A stretch of DNA of 64,000 nucleotides from Arachis hypogaea (taxonomy: Eukaryota; Streptophyta; Magnoliopsida; Fabales; Fabaceae), in the NCBI RefSeq assembly GCF_003086295.3, contig NC_092052.1, positions 79,714,834 to 79,778,833 of the forward strand, given 5' to 3'. Shown here piece by piece: positions 10,844-21,809 of the stretch. The notes beneath the pieces are model-generated. The model ran no database searches, had not been told where the DNA came from, and worked only from the letters and a program-made list of their open reading frames with translations. The position numbers were made by a program, and so were the translations under genes. Position 1 is the first letter of the stretch. Every line of letters starts with the position of its first letter.

Positions 10844-12983
10844 GATCCTCGAGTTTTAAACACAAGGTTGTCCTCATTCAGTTGAAGGACTAACTATCCT
10901 CTGTCCATATCAATTACAGCTCTTGCTATGACTAGGAAGGGTCTTCCAAGGATGATGGATTCATCCTCATCCTTCCAGTGTCTAGGATTATGAAATCAGT
11001 AGGGATGTAAAGGCCTTCAACCTTTACTAACACGTCCTCTACTTATCCATAAGCCTATTTTCTTGAGTTGTCTGCCATCTCTAATGAGATTCTGGCAGCT
11101 TGCACCTCAAAGATCCCAAGTTTCTCCATTACAGAGAGTGGCATTAAGTTTATTCCTGACCCCAGGTCACACAGAGCCTTCTCAAAGGTCATGGTGCCTA
11201 TGGTACAGGGTATTAAGAATTTGCCAGGATCCTGTTTCTTTTGAGGTAATTTCTGCCTATCCAATGCATTCAGTTCATTGGTGAGCAAGGGAGGTTCATC
11301 TTCCCAAGTCTCATTACCAAATAATTCGGCATTCAGCTTCATGATTGCACCAAGGTACTTAGCAACTTGCTCTTCAGTAACATCTTCATTCTCTTCAGAA
11401 GAAGAATACTCATCAGAGCTCATGAAGGGCAGAATGAGGTTCAATGGAATCTCTATGGTCTCTAGATGAGCCTCAGATTCCTTTGGTTCCTCAAAGGGAA
11501 ACTCCTTATTGGTCACTGAATGTCCTAGGAGGTCTTCCTCACTAGGATTCACGTCCTCCTCCTCCTCCCTTGTAGGTTCGGCCACGATGGTCAAGTCAAT
11601 GGCCTTGCACTCTCTCTTTGGATTTTCTTCTGTATTGCTTGGGAGAGTACTCGGAGGAGTTTCAATGACCCTTTTACTCAGCTGGCCCACTTGTGCCTCC
11701 AAATTTCTAATGGAGGACCTTGTTTCATTCATGAAACTCACAGTGGCCTTAGATAGATCAGAGACTATATTTGCTAAGCTAGATGGGTTCTGCTCTGAAT
11801 TCTCTGTCTGTTGCTGAGTGGATGATAGAAAAGGTTTGCTATTGCTAAACCTGTTTCTTCCACCATTATTAAACCCTTGTTGAGGCTTTTGCTGATCCTT
11901 CCATGAGAAATTTGGATGATTTCTCCATGAGGGATTATAGGTATTTCCATAGGGTTCACCCATGTAATTCACCTCTGCTATTGCAGGGTTCTCAGGATCA
12001 TAAGCTTCTTCTTCAGAAGATGCCTCTTTAGTACTGTTGGATGATTCCTTCAATCCATTCAGACTCTGAGAGATCATATTGACTTACTGAGTCAATATTT
12101 TGTTCTGAGCCAATATGGCATTCAGAGTATCAATTTCAAGAAGTCCCTTCCTCTGAGGCGTCCCATTACTCACAGGATTCCTTTCAGAAGTGTACATGAA
12201 CTGGTTATTTGCAACCATGTCAATGAGTTCTTGAGCTTCTGCAGGCGTTTTCTTTAGGTGAATGGATCCACCTGCAGAATGGTCCAGTGACATCTTTGAT
12301 AGCTCAGACAGACCATCATAGAATATATCCAAGATGGTCCATTCGGAAAGCATGTTAGAAGGACACTTTTTGGTCAGTTCCTTGTATTTCTCCCAAGCTT
12401 CATAGAGGGATTCACCTTCCTTCTGTTTGAAAGTTTGAACATCCACTCTAAGCTTTCTAAGCTTTTGAGGAGGAAAGAACTTGGCTAAGAAAGTCGTGAC
12501 CAGCTTATCCCAAGAGTTCAGGTTATCTTTAGGTTGAGAATCCAACCATATTCTAGCTCTGTCTCGTACAGCAAACGGGAAAAGCATAAGCCTGTAGACC
12601 TCGGGATCAACCCCATTGGTCTTAACAGTATCACAGATTTGCAAGAATTCAGTTAAGAACTGAAAAGGATCTTCTGATGGAAGTCCATGAAACTCGCAGT
12701 TCTGTTGCATCAGAGAAACTAATTGAGGTTTCAGCTTAAAATTGTTTGCTCCAATGGTAGGGATTGAGATGCTTCTTCCATGTAAATTGGAATTTTGTGC
12801 AGTAAAGTCACCATGCATCTTCCTTGCTTGTTTATTTTTGGCCATGTCTCCTTCTTTTTCGAAAATTTCTGTCAGATTTTCTCCAGAGAGTTGTGCTTTA
12901 GCTTCCCTTAGCTTCCTCTTCAGAGTCCTTTCAAGTTCAGGATCAGCTTCAACAAGAATGTTCTTATCCTTGTTCCTATTCAT
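10844..12983 (-). pseudogene. gag: gag-protease of E1, degraded
   Basis: The minus frame opens at ATG 12983. The first 299 codons include the retrotransposon gag core (residues near 100-250: segments such as FLTEFLQICDTV, WDKLVTTFLAKFFPP, ESLYEAWEKYKEL). One in-frame TAA at 12084-12086 is followed, in the same frame, by 340 more codons with a Pro/Asn/Gln-rich linker, an acidic stretch and the start of an aspartic protease (ALCDLGSGINLMP, the DLGAS-type active site in altered form). A TAG at 11055-11057 and several later stops and shifts destroy the rest of the protease down to about 10844. No zinc knuckle is evident. There is no RT downstream. Confidence 0.85.
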
Positions 12984-14883
12984 ATGAAAAAGAAGAAAAC
13001 AGAAAAGAAAATATGGAATCCTCTATGTCACAGTATAGAGATTCCTTTATGCGAGTAGAAGAAGAAAAGAATAGAAGAAGGAAAAGATAAAAATCCAACA
13101 CAGGGGAGAGGAGTGGGTTCGAATTCTTGGGTGAAAGAGGGGTGTTAGTAGATAAGTAAATAATTAGAAGGAGATGAGAGAGGGAAGAATTTTCGAAAAT
13201 AATTGAAAAGAAAAGAAAAATATTTTTGTTTTTAATTTAAATTTAAATTTGAAATTCGAAAATAAAATAAAAAAAGAAAAATTAAATTAAATTAAATTAA
13301 AATTCAAAACAATTAGTTAATTAAAAAGAAATTTTTGAAAAAGAGGAAGGTGATTTTCGAAAATTAGAGAAAGAGAATTAGTTAAGTAGTTTTAAAAAAG
13401 ATAAGAATCAAACAAAAAGATAGGATTAATTTGAAAAAGATTTGAAAATCAATTTGAAAAGATAAGAGGTTAGAAAAGATTTTGAAATTGATTTTGAAAA
13501 AGATGTTATTGAGACTTATTTTGAAAAAGATTTGAAAAAGAAATATTAAGATATTTGATTTTGAAAATTAAAGTTGATTACTTGACTAACAAGAAACAAA
13601 AAGATATGAATTTAAAGTTTAAAGATTGAATCTTTCTTAATAGGCAAGTAACAACTTGAAATTGTTGAATCAATCACATTAATTGTTAGTAAAGGTTTTG
13701 AAATTATGAAATAAAATAAGAAAAAGATTTTTGAAAATTAATTTGAAATTTTTGAAAATCATAAAAGAAAAATGAAAAAGATTTGATTTTTGAAAAAGAT
13801 TTGAAAAAGATAGAATTTTTAAATTGAAAATTTGATTTGACTGATAAGAAACAACTAGATTTTAAAAATTTTTTAAAAAGTCAACTCAAATTTTTGAATT
13901 TTATGAGAAGAAAAAGGGAAAGATATTTTTTTGATCTTTTGAATTTTAATGATGAGAGAGAAAAACATCAAAAAGACTCAATGCATGAAAATTTTGGATC
14001 AAAACACATAATGCATGCAAGAACACTATGAATGTCAAGATAAACACCAAGAACACTTTGAATGTCAAGATAAACACCAAGAACTTATTTTTGAAAAATT
14101 TTTAAGAAAAGAAAAACATGCAAGACACCAAACTTTGAAATTTTCAATGTTGAGACATTAATAATTCAAAAATGCATATGAGAAACAAGAAAAGATATAA
14201 AACAAGAAATTTTAAAGATCAAACAAGAAGACTTACCAAGAACAACTTGAAGATCATGAAGAATGCAATGCATGAATTTTTGAAAAATGCAAGAAAGAGA
14301 TAAACATGTAATTGACACCAAACTTAAAAACTGACGCAAGACTTAAACAAGAAACATCAAATTTTTGGTTTTTATGATTTTATTAAATTTTTTTGTATAT
14401 TTTTCAAAAATTATTTTGAAAAAGAAAATAAGGATTTCAAAATTTTTAATAGGAATTCCAGGAATCTTGCACTGTTAGTCTAAAGCTCCAGTCCAGGAAT
14501 TAGACATGGCTTACTAGCCAGCCAAGCTTTCAGTGAAAGCTCCGGTCTAAAACACTAGACATGGCCAATGGCCAGCCAAGCTTTAGCAGATACAAATCAG
14601 ACATACAACAGCTGATATTTCATCCAACTTCATTCTATGCTGATAAGTGGAAGCCCCAGTCCAAATGAATTAGACATGGCTTTACAGCCAGCCAGGCTTC
14701 AACATGCTTCATGAAACCCTAGAATTCATTCTTAAAAATTCTGAAGAAAAATATATTTTTGAAAATATTTATTATTATTTTTTTTTTGAAATTAATAATA
14801 ATAAAAACAAAAAGCTCAAAATTAAAATAAAATTACCTAATCTGAGCAACAAGATGAACCGTCAGTTTTCCAAACTCGAACAA
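12984..14883 (-). other. E1 AT-rich untranslated leader
   Basis: About 1.9 kb between primer binding site and gag ATG, very A/T-rich on the minus strand, with no ORF. It holds two AAGTTTGGTGTC motifs on the minus strand (14124-14135 and 14314-14325) and a threefold repeat near the LTR (14477-14702). Confidence 0.75.
14477..14702. repeat. Three direct repeats (gccagccaagctt units) in E1 leader
   Basis: Three imperfect copies of a unit of about 45-65 bp containing 'agctcc(a/g)gtc', 'ttagacatggc' and 'agccagcca(a/g)gctt', around 14477-14530, 14538-14585 and 14650-14702. Just downstream of the primer binding site on the transcribed strand, a region where packaging or dimerisation signals would be expected. 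Confidence 0.7.
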
Positions 14884-14901
14884 TCCCCGGCAACGGCGCT
14901 A
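14884..14901 (-). other. E1 primer binding site (tRNA-Asp type)
   Basis: Minus strand TAGCGCCGTTGCCGGGGA starts 6 nt after the LTR end. It is complementary to the 3' end of plant tRNA-Asp except for one position in the CCA pairing (TAG for TGG). Use of tRNA-Asp is characteristic of Athila/Tat elements. Confidence 0.85.
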
Positions 14902-14907
14902 AAAACT

Positions 14908-16572
14908 TGGTGCACGAAATTGGGATCATCAACAACGGCGCCAAAGACTTGGTGCTCTCAAACGTGAATCACACTTTGTCACAACTTCGCACAACAAACC
15001 AGCAAGTGCACTGGGTCGTCCAAGTAATAAACCTTACGTGAGTAAGGGTCGATCCCACGGAGATTGTCGGCTTGAAGCAAGCTGTGGTCACCTTGTAAAT
15101 CTCAGTCAGGCGGATCCAAATGGTTATGGTGAAGTGATAATAAATATAAATAAAATATAAACTAGGATAGAGATACTTATGTAATTCATTGGTGAGAATT
15201 TCAGATAAGCGTATAGAGATGCTTTCGTTCCTCCTGAACCTCTGCTTTCCTATTGTCTTCATCCAATCATTCCCACTCCTTTCCATGGCAAGCTGTATGT
15301 TGGGCATCACCCTTGTCAATGGCTACATCCCGTCCTCTCTGTGAAAATGGTCCAATGCGCTGTCACTGCATGGCTAATCATCTGTCGGTTCTCGATCATA
15401 CTGGAATAGGATTTACTATCCTTTTGCGTCTGTCACTATGCCCAGCACTCGCGAGTTTGAAGCTCATCATAGCCATCCCTTCCCAGATCCTACTCGGAAT
15501 ACCACAGACAAGGTTTAGACTTTCCGGATCTCAGGAATGGCTATCCATGGGTTCTAACTTATACCACGAAGACTCTAATATCTCAGACTCGGTCCTCTGT
15601 AATAGATATCTAAGAGATATTCATTCTAGCTTGTTTGCATGTAGAACGGAAGTGTTTGTCAGGCATGCGTTCGTAAGTGAGAATGATGATGAGTGTCACA
15701 TAATCATCACATTCATCATGTTCTTGGGTGCGAATGAACATCTTAGAATAGGAATAAGCTTGAATTGAATAGAAAAACAATAGTACTTTGCATTAATTCA
15801 TGAGGAACAGCAGAGCTCCACACCTTAATCTATGGTATGTAGAAACTCTACCGTTGAAAATACATAAGAACAAGGTCCAGGCATGGCCAAATGGCCAGCC
15901 TCCATAAAGGTCTAAGATAGCATAAGACTGATCAAATATGTCTAATACAATAGTAAAGGGTCCTATTTATATCAGACTAGTTACTAGGGTTTACAGAAAT
16001 GAGTAAATGATGCAGAAATCCACTTCCGGGGCCCATTTGGTGTGTGCTTGGGCTGAGCATTGAGCTTTACACGTGTAGAGGCTTCTCTTGGAGTTGAACG
16101 CCAGTTTGTAACCTGTTTCTGGCGTTTAACTCCACTTTGCAACCTGTTTCTGGCATTTAACTCTAGAATAGAGCAGAAAGCTGGCGTTGAACGCCAGTTT
16201 GCGTCATCTAAACTCGGAAAAAGTATGGAATATTATATATTGCTGGAAAGCCCTGGATGTCTACTTTCCAACATAATTGAGAGCGTGCCATTTGGAGTTC
16301 TGTAGCTCCAGAAAATCTACTTTGAGTGCAGGGAGGTCAGAATCCAACAGCATCTGCAGTCCTTCTTCAACCTCTGAATCTGATTTTTGCTCAAGTCCTT
16401 CAATTTCAGCCAAAAAATACCTGAAATCACAGAAAAATACACAAACTCATATTAAAGTCTAGAAATGTGATTTTTATTTAAAAACTAATAAAAATATACT
16501 AAAAACTAACTAAATCATACTGGAAACTATGTAAAAACAATGCCAAAAAGCGTATAAATTATCCGCTCATCA
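14908..16572 (-). repeat. E1 5' LTR
   Basis: 1,665 bp, TGATGAGCGG at 16572 to GCACCA at 14908 on the minus strand. TATA box at 15964-15971. Palindrome cluster 16093-16206. Adjacent to target duplication gcaac on its right and primer binding site on its left. Confidence 0.92.
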
Positions 16573-16687
16573 GCAACACAAGAAAATGTAACAAAAATTC
16601 CTAAAATGAAATGCAAAAGTGTTGGGATTAGAAATTGTCACCCAAAAATGCCAATCGGTCGGACGTCCTCCCCACACTTAAAAGTTT

Positions 16688-16703
16688 GCACCGTCCTCGG
16701 TGC
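16688..16703 (-). other. Internal RGGA hairpin (HP-B) in E2
   Basis: Minus strand GCACCG-AGGA-CGGTGC, a perfect 6-bp stem, followed by AAACTTTTAAGTGTGGGGAGG (about 16667-16687). That tail is the same as the polypurine-tract sequence beside D's 3' LTR. Identical stem in E3 (45852-45867). Confidence 0.75.
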
Positions 16704-17087
16704 ATCCAATGATGAGCAAGGGGTATGGCGACTCTCCGAGTTGCTACCTTCAGCTGGTAGGTCACCCGGTATTGCATGTTCTTCTCCCGCTTCCATTTTT
16801 GCTTATGATAACTCATCCATGAAAAATAGCAAATAGTACAAGAGATGAGAAAACGCAAGAGCAAGGAAGAGTAAGTCAATAATAGGCAGCAATGAATAGT
16901 ATATCACTAATGATCCAACACTTGTAATGAGAAACAAAAATTAAATCCAAAATTAAACTAGCTAAATAACTAACTAGGGGTTAATGCATGGCGTTTGGCA
17001 GTGTTGGATGATGGGTGGGAGAAACGAAGAAGAGAGAAGAAGGAAAAAAATGGAAAGAAGACAAGAAAAGAAGGCGGATGGAAGGAT

Positions 17088-17310
17088 TGTCCACGCATAC
17101 GCATCATGCCACGCGCACGCATGGGTGAGGTGGAAGGGGTCCGACGTATACGCGTGTGGCACGCGTACGTGTGGGTGGAACCAGAGAGAGGCGACGTGTA
17201 CGTGTGGGTGGTTTTGTGCTAGAGGCACAACTCTAGCCCAAAACTCGCACAACTCTCGGGCTTTAGTATGGAATGTGAGGATGTTGGATCCACGTGTACG
17301 TGTGGGTTGG
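17088..17310. repeat. CG-rich palindrome cluster in E2 interior
   Basis: Repeated acgcatacgc / acgcgtacgtgtggg / acgtgtacgtgtggg motifs between ORF1 and the internal hairpin, of the same type as in E2's LTRs (4455-4590, 20990-21145). Confidence 0.7.
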
Positions 17311-17505
17311 TGCCCTATTTTTCAAAATTTTTCCAAGTTCTTGCACCAAACCAAGCATTTCAAACCTTAAAACAACTACCAAAACACCATAAAACCTTAT
17401 TTAACCTAATAGACTCCCAAATAAACACAACAAACTAAACAAAACATGAAATTAAACCTATTTTACCAATATGTACAAAAAGGAAAAAGGGAAAGATGTT
17501 ACGAT

Positions 17506-17555
17506 GGTGGGGTGTCTCCCACCTAGCACTTTTGTTCAATGTCCTTAAGTTGGAC
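17506..17555 (-). other. Post-ORF two-stem module (HP-A) of E2
   Basis: Minus strand: stem 1 GTCC-AACTTAA-GGAC (17541-17555), a linker ending AAAAGTGCTA, then stem 2 GGTGGG-AGACAC-CCCACC (17506-17523). Begins 17 nt after the ORF1 stop codon. Confidence 0.75.
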
Positions 17556-17572
17556 TTATGGGGAGCTCTTCA

Positions 17573-19745
17573 TCAAGGTGGCTTGTGCTTGAATTCATCC
17601 TTGAACATCGACCAATGCTTTGACTTCCAATAGGCTCCATCATTTAAGATTAATATCTCCAAGCTTTGATGGAGTTCTTTGTAAGCTATGAGCTCCCAAA
17701 GTTGATTCTCTTTGTGCAATCCGGGATCCCACACTTTGTTTTCACACCCATCTTCAAATTGGTCATCATGATTCCATACGGGCGGCAAGCAGTCCGAATT
17801 CTCATATAAGCGCCAAAGCATCCTCTTAGACCCCCTTAAGTGAGAACTATACCAACCATTGTGCTTAGACTTTGAGCTTCCAACAATAATGAACCGTGAG
17901 TTAAGGTGTCTACCACTAACCATTTTTTTCCTACTCTTAACTCCACAAAGAGCTCTAAGTTGTCCATCATTTTCAATCAAGCCATATTCAAGTAGAAAAA
18001 TAAAGCTTAGGGATAAGAATTTTATCCACTTGAATGTTGTGTTAGATGGTGACTTAGGAAGGGGGACCTCTCCATACTTAGACAATGCGAGGTCCACTCT
18101 CTTATGCTCTTCCTTTTCAACTTCCACCTCCTTGCATGCTTTTTCAAATTCAACCTCTTCCTCTTGGTAGCTTTCTTCCAATTCAAGCTCTTCATCATTG
18201 CTTACCAAGGGTATGGGAGGTAAGGTGGCTTCTTCTTTGATCTTTATGTCAAGTCCAATGGGGGAGGATTCAAATGTAGATAGGGATTCATCAATAATTG
18301 AATCCATTTGTTGATCAACCTCTTCAAAGTCTTCCACCATGATATGTTTTGGAGATTGTACACCCTCCTCAACATCAATATCAAGCTTGTTGGAAGAGGA
18401 CTCTTTACTCATACATCCCCAAGGACTTCCAACATCTCTTAAATCTTTGACCGTCCCCTCCGACTCAAGTGTCTCTACTTCCTCCCTTTGTTGTAGTTCT
18501 TGCTTCAACTCCTCTTCTACACCATGAAGCTCTAAACTCACTCCCTCACTATACTCTTTGATTTCTCCACATCCATCAACGGGAGTGCCTTGATCGCCTA
18601 GGCTTAGGCGGGAGGATACTATGTTACTGACGACTTCCACCAAGGTAGCAAGCACGTCTTCTAGCTTCTTGAATTCTTCCTGCGTCTCCTCTCCATGCCT
18701 CGTGAAGCGAGAAGTGATGTCTCGTTGTCGTAGCACGAGGGAATGGCGACCTTCATCCATTGGAGGTGGTGTAGGAAGAGAAGTTTCATTGTTTGGGAAA
18801 AAGGGCTCATAATTGGAAAGTGGTTCAACAACTTCCACAAAATCATTAACAATGTCACTTAGTGTGGAAGTGTTCTCAAACTTGGAATTCACCTCTTGCT
18901 CAACTTCGCCTAGCTCTTCAACCACTTCTTCTTCATTAACAATCTTTTCCTCTTTAACTTGTTGCATGACACACTCCATGCTCCGCTCTCTGGTTGATTC
19001 TCCACATTCACCCATGGAAATGCTTTGTCTACTGTATGAATCCTATGCGTCCACATTGGTTTTAAATTTGGCAAGGTTAGCCTCGATAATTTCTTTCACT
19101 CTTTGGGCTTCCTCTTGTTCTCTTTGGCAGATGATTGCTTGAAGCCGATCCACTGCTTCCTTGTAGTGATCCTTTGGCTCTTGTTCCACTTGACTAGCAT
19201 AAGTAGGATCATCTTGCTCTTGGACCAATGGATGTGAATATTTTTCCATGGAGGGTTGTGGTGAAAAAGGGAGTTCATTTTGCGGTTGAAAGTCATCATA
19301 CATTGGAGGTAGTTCCTCTTGGTATAGCATGGAGGTGGTAATTCTTGAGAGTATTGGTAATTGAATTGTGGTGGTTCTTCATATGGTTCATATGGTTCAC
19401 AAGGTGGTTGGTATGGTGGATAAGGATGATGGTCATATGGGGGTGTTTGGTGGTGAGGGGCTTGTGAGTATGATGGTTCAAAACTAGGTTGAGGGGTGGT
19501 TCATAGGCATATGTTGATTGTGATTGACAATCACAATGAAGGTCACCACATCCACTAGATTGATATGCATTAGGATCAGAATTATACCTATGAGAAATCG
19601 GAGGTGGTTGCCATGAAGAGTGATCAACCTCTTGAGGCCCCTCCCATCTTTGATTGTTCCATCCTTGATGCACATCGTCATTGTAACCTCCATTCCATAC
19701 AACATAGTTGTAACCAAACTCATAGCCAAAGGGGTGAGAATTCAT
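17573..19745 (-). pseudogene. ORF1 of E2: unrecognised element protein ending FKHKPP
   Basis: Starts MNSHPFGYEFG at 19745. The N-terminal part is rich in Tyr, Pro, Gln and Asn. The frame then shifts at a run of C (plus 19492-19495) and continues to 17573 with one TAG at 19043-19045. The middle is strongly acidic (many Glu) and probably helical. The last about 155 residues form a conserved block from FKWIKFLSL at 18034 through EYGLIENDGQLRALCG, KVWDPG and HW to DEFKHKPP. E3 and D have the same block. No similarity known to me; position (first ORF after the primer site) suggests a gag substitute, but no gag core is seen. Confidence 0.75.
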
Positions 19746-19877
19746 AGTAGCAAATAAAAAACCAAAAACTAACAAAAATGAGAAACAAAGTCTTAACCCT
19801 ACAAAAAACCAACAAACACACAAAAGACAAACATATTTACATATTCACAATAGCCAATAACATAACATCATTGCAAT

Positions 19878-19895
19878 TTCCCGGCAACAGCGCCA
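19878..19895 (-). other. E2 primer binding site (tRNA-Asp type)
   Basis: Minus strand TGGCGCTGTTGCCGGGAA, two changes from the perfect tRNA-Asp complement, 4 nt inside the 5' LTR end. Confidence 0.85.
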
Positions 19896-19899
19896 TTTT

Positions 19900-21394
19900 T
19901 GATAGAAAGAATTCCTTCATGGTCTAGAATTTCTCTTATAGGAAAGAATTTCTTCGTTGTGAGTATAGCTCTAAACCAACAAACAATCCTCCCAATCAAA
20001 AATATTGGTTGTCACAAGTACAAACCCCAATAAGAATTTTTAACCGAAGTATTTAAATCTCCGGTTGTCTCACAAGGAATTGCAATGAAGTGCTCAATTA
20101 TTGGCTATGAAGATGCAAGGGGATTTGATTTTCGAAAAAGGGGCAAGAAAAGTAAAGGAACAACTAAAGAAAGCAATTAATAAAAGAGAGACATCCTTGG
20201 CAAGAATTGAGAATCTAAGCTTTCTATCCCAGTCACTAATAACAATAATTAACAAGAATTTATCTTATTATGTCATCCCCGACGATGGAAGAAGGTATCA
20301 TGTTATCTTCACACTCGAAGAAAATTTAATAAGACTAGCTAATCTCAATCCAAAGGTCCTAATCAACTCACTAAGTGAAATAGCAAGAGATTAGAGTTAA
20401 TGGAGATCATACTAGCTAACAATTCTATATCACCAACATAATTTGGGTCTTAATGACTCAAGATCACTTAGTTTCTCTTTCCAAGTCAAGAATGCTCAAA
20501 GATCTACTCTAAATCCCAGCCAAGCATTTTGTCAAACACTTGGTGGGAATAAAAGGAAAACATAATAAATTGCAAAGAAAACAAGATCACCAACTCAAAT
20601 CATCAATAGAACATCAAACATCAAATTTGTATTAAAAGAGATCCAAATCCAACAACAGTTCATCATCACAAAAGAAAGCATTAGGTGACATTAACAAGAA
20701 AAATAAGAGAAACAAAGGTGTAGAAACAAGAAATCACAATGGAAGTAAAATGAAGACAAGAATTGAACATGGATCTATGATGCAAATAACTCTAGAACCC
20801 TAATTCTAGAGAGAGGAGGGAGCTTATCTCTCTAGAAACTAAACTACATGATGCTATTCTTCAAACAATTGCTCCCCCTTTGCTCAATCTTCAATTCTGG
20901 ATGAAATACTCTTAGAAACGAGTTGGACTTGGGCCTGGGCAGCTCAGAAATCACCCCCAGCGTTTTCACGTTAAGTAGGTCATGTGCAAGCACCGACGCG
21001 TACGCATGGGTCACGCGTACGCATGGGTCACGCGTACGCACCGCTTGCCAACTTGAAATCCACGCGTACGCGTCATGTAGGCGTACGCGTCGCCATGTGA
21101 CCTCATCTTCACGCGTGCGCATCTGCTGCGCGTGCGCGTCGCTTTAAGCACTCCAAATCCTTCCAATACTTGCCTTATGAACCTAAGGTCACTCAACAAA
21201 CACGTCAATTTATCGAATGGAAATAAAGTGAATCAAAATTAGCAATTTAAAGGCCTAAAAAGCATGTTTTCGCTATTAAGCACAAAATCAAGGAGAATTA
21301 TAAAACCATGATATTTCATTGAATAAATGTGGGAAAAGAGTGATAAAATCCCCTAAATTAAGCACAAGATAAACCACAAAATTGGGGTTTATCA
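19900..21394 (-). repeat. E2 5' LTR
   Basis: 1,495 bp, TGATAAACCCC at 21394 to TTCTATCA at 19900 on the minus strand. Palindrome cluster at 20990-21145 (repeated acgcgtacgcatgggtc). Pairs with 3376-4887. Confidence 0.9.
20990..21145. repeat. ACGCGTACGC palindrome cluster in E2 5' LTR
   Basis: Three near-exact consecutive copies of acgcgtacgcatgggtc around 20996-21045, then acgcgtacgcgt, gcgtacgcgtcgcc and acgcgtgcgc. The ORFs that cross it on both strands consist of repeated HAYA/TRTRG-like peptides and are by-products. Confidence 0.8.
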
Positions 21395-21532
21395 GAACTC
21401 AACCACTTCAGTTATGCTGGTGTCCGTCTCATTCCTCCGGCTGTGCTCCTCCATGAAGAACATTCATCTCCCCATGGTGCAACTGATGATAAGGTAAATA
21501 GAGAACGCACTCTACAACACCAAACTTAAAAG

Positions 21533-21552
21533 TTTGCTTGTCCCCAAGCAAA
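21533..21552 (-). other. Internal RGGA hairpin (HP-B) in E0
   Basis: Minus strand TTTGCTTG-GGGA-CAAGCAAA, perfect 8-bp stem, followed by CTTTTAAGTTTGGTGTTG. Confidence 0.75.
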
Positions 21553-21762
21553 GAAAAACTCCAGGATGTCAAAAATTCCTTTTAATTTCTCCTGTTCCTA
21601 TTCTAATCATTCTGCATGACCAAAACACATGTAAAACAAGAAAAATTCTAACAAAATTAAGATAAAGTAATTTAAAACTAGAACTAAAATAACTATAATG
21701 CTAAAATCAAAATAACTATAAAATTAAAACCAAAGTAACTGAAAAACCAAGGGTACTAATAG

Positions 21763-21809
21763 TTGGGTTGCCTCCCAATAAGCGTTTTGTTTAATGTCAC
21801 TAGCTTGAC
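21763..21809 (-). other. Post-ORF two-stem module (HP-A) of E0
   Basis: Minus strand: stem 1 GTCAAGCTAGTGAC (21796-21809, pairing GTCA/TGAC), ATTAAACAAAACGCTTA, stem 2 TTGGG-AGGCAA-CCCAA (21763-21778). Confidence 0.75.

Larger units (their letters stand above)
6260..16572 (-). mobile_element. Element E1: complete non-autonomous element with gag-protease plus ORF2 (Feral-like)
   Basis: Two LTRs of identical length (1,665 bp; 6260-7924 and 14908-16572) flank a 7.0-kb interior. The target duplication gcaac at 6255-6259 and 16573-16577 is perfect. The LTR reads TGATGAGCGG…GCACCA on the minus strand. Interior order: primer binding site, long AT-rich leader, gag-protease, remnant of the post-ORF hairpin, internal promoter, ORF2, 3' non-coding part. 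Reverse transcriptase, RNase H and integrase are absent. The LTR family matches E4, the likely source of enzymes. It may correspond to the published peanut Feral family; this is from memory. Confidence 0.92.
16578..17572 (-). other. E2 interior between ORF1 and the E1 insertion
   Basis: Holds, in minus order: HP-A module (17506-17555), a C/G-rich palindrome cluster (17088-17310), a remnant that may once have held ORF2 (about 16704-17000, no usable frame), and the internal HP-B hairpin (16688-16703) followed by TTTTAAGTGTGGGGAGG. No gene is defended here; small ORFs follow the repeats. Confidence 0.6.
3376..21394 (-). mobile_element. Element E2: complete non-autonomous LTR retrotransposon, split by E1
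   Basis: LTRs lie at 3376-4887 and 19900-21394. A perfect target duplication gaact lies at 3371-3375 and 21395-21399. The primer binding site at 19878-19895 (minus) lies just inside the right LTR, so transcription runs on the minus strand. Without the nested E1 (10,313 bp plus 5-bp duplication) the element is about 7.7 kb. It codes for ORF1 only; no reverse transcriptase, RNase H or integrase is visible, so it must be mobilised in trans. Confidence 0.9.

Noticed and set aside
14884..14901. tRNA-like sequences (tRNA-Asp 3' end)
   Set aside because: Only the 18-nt complement to the tRNA 3' end is present, as a primer binding site; no cloverleaf.
20844..21208. Overlapping ORFs with repeated HAYA/TRTRG peptides in E2 LTR and similar ORFs at 4451-4729, 16974-17370, 22552-22875, 25744-26025, 46611-46970
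   Set aside because: They follow CG-rich palindromic repeats, which remain open in several frames on both strands. No start context or conservation as protein.
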